Origin: an uncultured Coriobacteriaceae bacterium
GTDB lineage: Bacteria; Actinomycetota; Coriobacteriia; Coriobacteriales; Eggerthellaceae
Assembly (NCBI GenBank): GCA_900552585.1
Contig: USAB01000050.1
Location: 1 to 12,293 of the forward strand
Direction: 5' to 3'
DNA length: 12,293 bases
Numbering within the stretch: the stretch's first letter is position 1; every line of letters begins with the position of its first letter. The translations under genes were made by a program, and so were the position numbers. The notes beneath the pieces were generated by a model, which was not told where the DNA came from, did no database searches, and was given only the letters and a program-made list of their open reading frames with translations. Shown piece after piece: positions 6,860 through 12,293 of the stretch.

Positions 6860-8326
6860 TTAGCGGCGAAGTTCCGCGGCTACCTCGCCGGCGCAGTCCA
6901 GCGCATCGGCGATGGCGTTCACGACCAATGTGGAACCGGTGCGTGCATCGCCGGCAACGAAGATCGGTGTGCCGTCTTCGCCGACATCGGTCAACGCACG
7001 GTGTGTGCCCTCGATGGTCAGCGGCAGCTGCTTGCCCTTTGCAGGCAGGTGGATGCCGAATGCGTCGATGATGGAGCGTTCAGGACCCAGGAAGCCCTTC
7101 GCAATGAGGATGAGCTGGGCGGGAAGCGTGCGCTCCGTGCCCTCCACATTGTGGCGCCCGCCTTCGTACGACAAGTCCTGGATGACCAGGCCGGATGCCT
7201 TACCGTCCTGCGTCTCCACGGCGATGGAGTCAACGGACCAGATGCGGGGATCCGCTCCCTGCAGGTCGTCGGCCTCCTGCTGGCCGTAGTCCACAGACAG
7301 CTTCGACGGCCATTCCGGCCACACGGCGAACGTGTTCACGGATGCGGGCGGCTGCTGCGCGCGGATGATCTGGCGCACGTTCTTTGCGCCCTGGCGCAGC
7401 GCGGTTGCCACGCAGTCCGTGCCGGTGTCGCCGCCGCCGATGACCATGACGTCCTTGCCCCTCGCCGTCACGGCGGGTTCCGTGCCGCCCAACAGCGCCT
7501 TCGTGGCATCCGTCAGGTAGTCGACTGCCATGACGACGCCATCGGCATCCATGCCCGGTGCGTTCACGTGGCGAGCATTCGTGGCGCCTGCGGCAACGAC
7601 CACGGCGTCGTAGTCGCGCTTCAGCGCCTGCGCTTCCTGCGGGTCGGAGGCGTCAACGCCGCAGCGAATGTCGATGCCGCTGGCGGCCATGAGGTCCAGG
7701 CGGCGCTGCACCACGTCTTTCGGCAGCTTCATGTTCGGGATGCCGTACATAAGCAGGCCGCCGGCACGGTCCTGGCGCTCGACCAGCGTCACGCGCAGAC
7801 CGCGGCGCGTGAGCTCCCACGCTGCGGCCAGGCCGGCCGGGCCGGATCCGACCACGGCCACGCGCGGCGCGTCATCGGGCGCGGCGGGCAGCGGCTGCTG
7901 GCCATGCGCCCAGGCGTAATCGGAGATTGAGCGCTCGTCGTCGCGGATCGTGACGGGCTCATCGTGCAGGCCCAGGTTGCAGGCGGCCTCGCACGGGGCA
8001 GGGCATACGCGGCCGGTGAACTCCGGCAGCGGGTTCGTCAGCGCTAGGCGCTGAACGGCATCATCCCAGCGGCCGTGCCATATCAGGTCGTTCGTTTCGG
8101 GAATCAGATTGTGCAGCGGGCAGCCGGAGACGTGCGATGCGCCCCCGAGCTTCATGCCCGTCTGGCAGAATGCCACGCCGCAATACATGCAGCGGCTTGC
8201 CTGCACGCGCTGCATGCCCGAATCCAGCGGTTGTGCGATCTCGTCGAAATCCGCAACGGCCTCGGCTGTGGGGCGCATGCCGTGCTCTTTGCGGCCATGA
8301 GAGAGAAAAGCTCCCGGTCTACCCAT
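6860..8326 (-). CDS. gltD: Glutamate synthase (NADPH) small subunit
   Basis: The 488-residue electron-input subunit of glutamate synthase. It oxidises NADPH at FAD and passes electrons through iron-sulfur centres to the FMN of GltB, which makes two glutamates from glutamine and 2-oxoglutarate. The N-terminus MGRPGAFLSHGRKEHGMRPT is typical. Two cysteine groups bind the [4Fe-4S] clusters: C46, C49, C54 with C69, and C108, C112, C116. The FAD Rossmann motif is VVGSGPAGL (158-166) and the NADPH motif VIGGGDTG (295-302). The C-terminus has the usual GDARTG FAD contact. Length is normal and no key residue is missing. The ATG follows the gltB stop by two bases, and GGAAGGG within the end of gltB serves as its ribosome site, so the two are co-transcribed and probably translationally coupled. 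Codon use is the GC-rich Coriobacteriia-like style. Confidence 0.97.
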   Translation of the reverse strand: MGRPGAFLSHGRKEHGMRPTAEAVADFDEIAQPLDSGMQRVQASRCMYCGVAFCQTGMKLGGASHVSGCPLHNLIPETNDLIWHGRWDDAVQRLALTNPLPEFTGRVCPAPCEAACNLGLHDEPVTIRDDERSISDYAWAHGQQPLPAAPDDAPRVAVVGSGPAGLAAAWELTRRGLRVTLVERQDRAGGLLMYGIPNMKLPKDVVQRRLDLMAASGIDIRCGVDASDPQEAQALKRDYDAVVVAAGATNARHVNAPGMDADGVVMAVDYLTDATKALLGGTEPAVTARGKDVMVIGGGDTGTDCVATALRQGAKNVRQIIRAQQPPASVNTFAVWPEWPSKLSVDYGQQEADDLQGADPRIWSVDSIAVETQDGKASGLVIQDLSYEGGRHNVEGTERTLPAQLILIAKGFLGPERSIIDAFGIHLPAKGKQLPLTIEGTHRALTDVGEDGTPIFVAGDARTGSTLVVNAIADALDCAGEVAAELRR

Positions 8327-8328
8327 TG

Positions 8329-9768
8329 TTACTCACCCTTCCTCATGGTCTCGAATGCGATTTCGACGGCCTCTTCGTGCGAGGCACCGTCGGCTTCCGC
8401 CCGCGCGGTCAGCTCCATGGCATGGGCGTACCCGGTGGGGATGACCTTCGCGAAGTACTTCGAGTGGTCCGCGAACTGGTACAGCATCTTGATGCCGCGC
8501 GGACTCTGTGTGCGTCTGACGTGCTCTTCCAGCAGCTGGTGGATGTATTCCAGTTCCTCGCGGTCGGGCTCCTGGATCGTAACCATCTCCATGTTGCAGC
8601 GGCTGTGCAGCGTGCGCTCCTCGTCGTAGACGTATGCGATGCCGCCGCTCATGCCCGCGGCGAAGTTCAGTCCCACTTCTCCCAGGATGAGCACCTTTCC
8701 GCCGGTCATGTACTCGCAGCCGTTGTTGCCCACGCCTTCAACGACCAGGGTGGCACCGGAGTTGCGGACGGCGAAGCGCTGGCCGGCCAGGCCGTTCACG
8801 AAGCCCTTGCCGCTGGTGGCGCCGTAGAACGCCACGTTGCCCACGGACACGTTCTCGTCCGGGCGGTACGTTGCCTTCGGGCTGGGGGCGATGGCCAGCA
8901 CGCCGCCGGACAAGCCCTTGCCGAAGTAATCGTTCGCGTCGCCGGTGATGGTCAGTGTCACGCCGGCAGGCAGGAAGGCGCCGAAGCTCATGCCGCCGGA
9001 GCCCTCGCAGTCGATGCACAGCGTGTCTTCCGGCATGCCGTCGGGGTGGTCGGCCGTGACCTGGCTGCCCAGCATGGTGCCCACGCAGCGGTTCACGTTC
9101 GCGATGTCCGCATGGAAGCGCTGGCGCGTCAGCGTGCGGCGCGCCTCCTGCGTATACGGAATGAACAGCGTCGCGTCCAGCGTCTTGTCCAAGCCGCTGA
9201 CGGCTTTCATTTCCGGCAGGTAGTGCGGGCAGTCAGCGCCGGGGATGTTCGCGCCGAATTCCGTATGGGACTGCGCCAGGACCTGGGATAGGTCCACCAG
9301 GCGCGCCTTCCAGCTGTCGCAGCCGCTGCGCTGGCGCAGGAACTCGGGATGGCCTACCATCTCGTCCACCGTGCGGAAGCCCAGCTTCGCCATGATCTCG
9401 CGCAGCTGCTCGGCCACGAACGTCAGGTAGTTCACCACGTATTCCGGCTTGCCGCAGAAGCACTGGCGCAGTGCACTGTTCTGCGTGGCAACGCCCACCG
9501 GGCACGTGTCCTGCTGGCAGTCGCGCTGCATGAGGCAGCCCATGGAGATGAGCGGCATGGTCGCAAAGCCAAACTCCTCGGCACCCAGCAGGCAGGCGAC
9601 GGCAACATCGGTGCCGTCCATGAGCTTGCCATCGGCCTCGAGCACCACGCGTGAGCGCAGGCCGTTTTGCAGCAGCGTCTGCTGGGCCTCGGCAAGGCCA
9701 AGCTCCAGCGGCAGACCGGCGTGCCAGATCGAATCGCGCGCCGCAGCACCGGAGCCGCCGTTGTGGCC
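8329..9768 (-). CDS. gltB: Glutamate synthase large subunit, C-terminal part (broken from its N-terminal part)
   Basis: From 9768 down to a TAA at 8331-8329 the frame encodes the last 479 residues of GltB without a start codon of its own; an internal GTG at 9648 could only give a useless fragment. It begins inside the FMN/2-oxoglutarate barrel (GHNGGSGAAARDSIWHAGLP). It then carries the [3Fe-4S] ligands in GCLMQRDCQQDTCPVG, with the family's C-x5-C-x4-C spacing. The C-terminal beta-helix (GXGXG) domain follows, with repeats such as GSGGMSFGAF, GKGLSGGVLAI and GGKVLILGEVGLNFAAGMSG. It is in the same reading phase as the upstream part, so only the insert at 9769-9798 separates them. Spacing to gltD is two bases. 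It looks intact apart from the damaged start. If the break is an assembly error, the real gene is whole. Confidence 0.95.
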   Translation of the reverse strand, partial: GHNGGSGAAARDSIWHAGLPLELGLAEAQQTLLQNGLRSRVVLEADGKLMDGTDVAVACLLGAEEFGFATMPLISMGCLMQRDCQQDTCPVGVATQNSALRQCFCGKPEYVVNYLTFVAEQLREIMAKLGFRTVDEMVGHPEFLRQRSGCDSWKARLVDLSQVLAQSHTEFGANIPGADCPHYLPEMKAVSGLDKTLDATLFIPYTQEARRTLTRQRFHADIANVNRCVGTMLGSQVTADHPDGMPEDTLCIDCEGSGGMSFGAFLPAGVTLTITGDANDYFGKGLSGGVLAIAPSPKATYRPDENVSVGNVAFYGATSGKGFVNGLAGQRFAVRNSGATLVVEGVGNNGCEYMTGGKVLILGEVGLNFAAGMSGGIAYVYDEERTLHSRCNMEMVTIQEPDREELEYIHQLLEEHVRRTQSPRGIKMLYQFADHSKYFAKVIPTGYAHAMELTARAEADGASHEEAVEIAFETMRKGE

Positions 9769-9798
9769 GGCCGGCCAAGACCTTTCGGCGGGGATTCA
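9769..9798 (-). other. Non-homologous 30-base patch with in-frame stop inside gltB
   Basis: Read on the minus strand, the family sequence ADKILI is followed by TGA and nine codons that do not fit (IPAERSWPA), then by GHNGGSG. Relatives have a single Ser between ILI and GHDGGTG, so 30 bases stand where 3 are expected, a net gain of 27. The reading phase is kept. The patch contains a GGCC repeat (GGCCGGCCGGCC at 9766-9777). No inverted or direct repeats mark it as a mobile element. Confidence 0.8.
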
Positions 9799-12293
9799 GA
9801 TCAAGATCTTGTCGGCGGCACCCTTGGCCACACCGGTGGCGATGGTGCCGACGCCGGCCTCGCTGACCAGCTTGACCGACACGCGTGCGCCGGGGTTGGC
9901 GTTCTTAAGGTCGAAGATGAGCTCGGCCAGGTCTTCGATAGAGTAGATGTCGTGATGCGGTGGAGGCGAGATCAGGCCGATGCCGGGCGTGGACTGACGG
10001 ACCTCGGCGATCCAGGGGTAGACCTTCTTGCCGGGCAGGTGGCCGCCCTCGCCGGGCTTGGCGCCCTGGGCCATCTTGATCTGAATCTCGAAGGCGCTGC
10101 ACAGGTAACGGCTCGTCACGCCAAAGCGCGCGCTTGCCACCTGCTTGATCGCGGAGTTCTTGGAGTCACCGTTGGCCAGCGGGGTCTCGCGACGCGGGTC
10201 CTCGCCGCCCTCGCCCGAGTTGGAACGGCCGTGCAGGCGGTTCATGGCGATGGCGATGCACTCGTGCGCCTCCTGCGAGATGGAGCCGTAGCTCATGGCG
10301 CCGGTGTTGAAGCGCTTCACAATTTCGCTGGCCGGTTCGACCTCGTCCAGCGGCACGGGCGTGCAGTCGCTGAAGTTGAATTCCAGCAGGTCGCGCAGCT
10401 GCACGGTGCGCCCAACGGGATGGATTGCTTGGCTGAACTGGTGGAACAGATCGTAATCGTTTGTGCGGACGGCACGTTGCAGCAGGTAGATGGTCTCGGG
10501 CGTCAGCAGGTGCTCCTCGCCGTTCAGCGGGCGCCACTTCGTGATGCCGGAGCTTGCCAGCTGATCGGGCGCGGGTGTGGACAGCAGCGCCACGGCCTCG
10601 TCGTAGCATTCGTTGCATTCGCGCTCGAGGTCGTCGATGCCCAGGCCGCCCACGCGGCTCACGGTGCCGGTGAAGTGCTCGTCCACCAGTTCCTGCGAAA
10701 GGCCCACGGCCTCGAATATCTGCGCGGAATGGTAGCCCTGCATGGTGGAGATGCCCATCTTGGACATGACGCTCACGATGCCGGCCGTGATGGCCTTGTT
10801 GTAGTTCTCGATGCCCGTCTCCGCATCCGTGCCGCCCAGCTTGCCCTGGTCGGCCAGTTGGCGGATGCACTCATGCGCCAGGTACGGGTAGATGCCGGAC
10901 GCGGAGTAGCCTACCAGCGCCGCGAAGTCGTGCGGCGTGATGGCGTCGCCGCATTCCACGATGATGTCCGTATGCGTGCGGATGCCGGCGCGCAGCAGGT
11001 GGTTGTGCACGGATGCCACAGCCAGAAGCGACGGGATGGAGACCTCGCCGTCGGCGGCGCGGTCGGAGATGATCAGGATGTTCGCGCCCCGGCGCACGGC
11101 TTCTTCAGCCTGCGCGTCCAGCGTCTTCACGGCCTGTTCCAGCGCTTCGGGGCCGTCTTCGCGCCGGTAGACGGCGGACAGGCGGGACGTCTGGAAACCC
11201 TGGTGGTTGATCTGCTCGAGCGCCAGGAAATCCGCGCGCGTCAGGATGGGCGTGTTCAGGCGCACCAGGCGGCAGTTCGTGCGGGCATCTTCCAGGAAGT
11301 TGCCGTGGTTGCCCACGTACAGCAGCGTGGACGTGATGAACGACTCGCGCAGCGCGTCGATGGGCGGGTTCGTGACCTGGGCGAACAGCTGGTTGAAGTA
11401 GTCGAACAGCGAACGCGGGTGCTTCGACAGCACGGCCAGCGGGATGTCGGCGCCCATGGATGCCAGCGGGGCCTTGCCCTGCTCGGCCATGGGGATGACG
11501 GCTTCCTCGACGTCGTCGAAGTGGTAGCCGTGGCGTGCCAGGCGTTGCGTGAACGGAACGTCCGCGTCGCGCTCGGCCGTGCCGGGCTCACACGCCTCGC
11601 CGCGCAGGTCCTCGATGCGCAGCATGCCGGCATCGAGCCACTCGCGATAGGGCTTCTCGTTCGCGAATGCATCCTTGATCTCGTTGTCCCACAGCACGCG
11701 GCCCTTCGAGGGGTCCACCAGCAGCATCTCGCCGGGGCCCAGGCTGCCGGCCTTCAGGATGTCGCCGGAATCGATGTCCAGGGCGCCCGCCTCGCTGGAC
11801 AGGATCAGGCGGTCGTCGTCCGTGATGTAGTAACGCGCGGGGCGCAGACCGTTGCGGTCCAGAACAGCTCCCGTCACGATGCCGTCGCTGAACGCGATGG
11901 CGGCCGGGCCGTCCCATGCCTCCATGACCATAGACTGATACGCGCCCCAGTCGTGGCGGCGGTCCGTCAGGTTGATGTTGTGGTCCCAGGGGTCGGGCAG
12001 CAGCATGGAGATGCTGCGCGCCAGCGGGCGGCCGTTCATGGTGATGAACTCCAGCACGTTGTCCAGCATGGCGGAGTCGGAGCCGGAGGTGTTGATGATG
12101 GGCAGGATCTTGTTCATGTCCTCCTTCATGATGGGGGAGGAGATGGTCTCTTCACGGGCCAGCATGGCGTCGGTGTTGCCCTTGATGGTGTTGATCTCGC
12201 CGTTGTGGAGGATGAAGCGGTTGGGGTGGGCGCGCATCCAGCTGGGGTTGGTGTTGGTGGAGAAGCGGCTGTGCACCATGCCGATGGCGGACT
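9796..12293 (-). CDS. gltB: Glutamate synthase large subunit, N-terminal and central part (cut by right edge; ends in premature stop)
   Basis: The frame is open to the right edge, the first full codons reading SAIGMVHSRF, so the true start lies outside and the ATG at 12279 is internal. Roughly 200 N-terminal residues are missing, including the catalytic Cys1 of the glutaminase domain. Numbering from that internal ATG, what remains of the amidotransferase domain is about 1-190 (VHSRFSTNT, RAHPNRFILHNGEINTIKGN, GSDSAMLDN, DRNGLRPARY). The central domain spans about 240-560, and the FMN-binding synthase domain starts near 630 (FNTGAMSYGSIS, SNSGEGGED at 686-694, PGEGGHLPG, PPPHHDIYSIEDL). It stops at KILI-TGA in the middle of the barrel, about 480 residues early. 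Together with 8329-9768 it covers almost all of a normal protein of about 1,500 residues. Codon style changes near 12040 and possibly near 10150, so this part may itself be mosaic. Confidence 0.95.
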   Translation of the reverse strand, partial: SAIGMVHSRFSTNTNPSWMRAHPNRFILHNGEINTIKGNTDAMLAREETISSPIMKEDMNKILPIINTSGSDSAMLDNVLEFITMNGRPLARSISMLLPDPWDHNINLTDRRHDWGAYQSMVMEAWDGPAAIAFSDGIVTGAVLDRNGLRPARYYITDDDRLILSSEAGALDIDSGDILKAGSLGPGEMLLVDPSKGRVLWDNEIKDAFANEKPYREWLDAGMLRIEDLRGEACEPGTAERDADVPFTQRLARHGYHFDDVEEAVIPMAEQGKAPLASMGADIPLAVLSKHPRSLFDYFNQLFAQVTNPPIDALRESFITSTLLYVGNHGNFLEDARTNCRLVRLNTPILTRADFLALEQINHQGFQTSRLSAVYRREDGPEALEQAVKTLDAQAEEAVRRGANILIISDRAADGEVSIPSLLAVASVHNHLLRAGIRTHTDIIVECGDAITPHDFAALVGYSASGIYPYLAHECIRQLADQGKLGGTDAETGIENYNKAITAGIVSVMSKMGISTMQGYHSAQIFEAVGLSQELVDEHFTGTVSRVGGLGIDDLERECNECYDEAVALLSTPAPDQLASSGITKWRPLNGEEHLLTPETIYLLQRAVRTNDYDLFHQFSQAIHPVGRTVQLRDLLEFNFSDCTPVPLDEVEPASEIVKRFNTGAMSYGSISQEAHECIAIAMNRLHGRSNSGEGGEDPRRETPLANGDSKNSAIKQVASARFGVTSRYLCSAFEIQIKMAQGAKPGEGGHLPGKKVYPWIAEVRQSTPGIGLISPPPHHDIYSIEDLAELIFDLKNANPGARVSVKLVSEAGVGTIATGVAKGAADKILI
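12025..12065. other. Codon-style switch inside gltB, possible third junction
   Basis: Right of here the minus-strand codons are almost all ACC, TCC, CCC, ATC, AAC and GAG, as in the leftmost genes. Left of here ACG, TCG, CCG, GCG and GTT/GCT appear. The switch falls in the conserved stretch LDNVLEFITMNGRPLARS. There is no frameshift or stop, and the stretch is short, so this is suggestive only. Confidence 0.4.

Noticed and set aside
6689..7930. Plus-strand 413-codon frame opposite gltD
   Set aside because: Antisense to an intact GltD with FAD, NADPH and Fe-S motifs; no recognisable domain of its own.
9769..9798. A mobile element, intein or intron as the cause of the gltB interruption
   Set aside because: It is only 30 bases, with no terminal repeats, target duplication or splice-type motifs; the flanking residues are also altered, which fits an assembly or consensus error better.
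1..12293. CRISPR arrays, tRNA or rRNA genes, insertion sequences, phage or defence genes
   Set aside because: I looked for regular direct repeats, tRNA-like cloverleafs, transposase motifs and att-like repeats and saw none.

Overview
The window reads as gut-type bacterial DNA made of at least two different genomic backgrounds. The left part (about 1-4960) has the look of an Oscillospiraceae-like Firmicute: moderately high GC genes with C-ending ACC/TCC/CCC codons, AT-rich intergenic stretches and clear TTGACA/TATAAT-type promoters. The middle (about 5040-12030) is GC-richer and uses many GCG, CGC, ACG, TCG and CCG codons, as in the actinobacterial class Coriobacteriia. The last 240-260 bases drift back towards the Firmicute-like codon choice. 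The taxon names are inferred from codon style and remembered family sequences; no search was run.

Layout. 1-562 (minus): 5' part of a GntR/FCD regulator that runs off the left edge. 763-3294 (minus): complete class A penicillin-binding protein, with a 15-bp perfect hairpin terminator behind it. 3626-4303 (plus): YoaK/DUF1275 membrane protein behind a near-consensus sigma-A promoter. 4327-4353: hairpin between two convergent genes. 4377-6587 (minus): a 736-residue open frame whose first two thirds are a CydD-like ABC exporter half and whose last third is the C-terminal half of an MsmK/UgpC-type sugar-importer ATPase. 6860-8326 (minus): gltD, the small subunit of glutamate synthase. 8329-9768 and 9796-12293 (minus): the two parts of gltB, the large subunit, separated by an in-frame stop and about 30 bases that do not fit the family; its N-terminus lies beyond the right edge.

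How the genes work together. gltB and gltD form one operon (2-base spacing) for the NADPH-dependent conversion of glutamine plus 2-oxoglutarate into two glutamates, closed by a hairpin at 6779-6808. The other genes are single units with their own signals: peptidoglycan synthesis, a small membrane transporter-like protein, and a metabolite-responsive regulator of unknown target.

Main message. I do not see a convincing new biological system. The striking feature is mosaicism: the apparent CydD-MsmK fusion, the broken gltB and the codon-style switch near 12040 all sit inside the most conserved parts of widespread protein families. That is where a metagenome assembler would wrongly join two genomes. 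Homologous exchange in a living genome is the alternative, and read-spanning data would settle it. Each gene call holds by itself, but linkage across about 5040, 9780 and 12040 should not be trusted.
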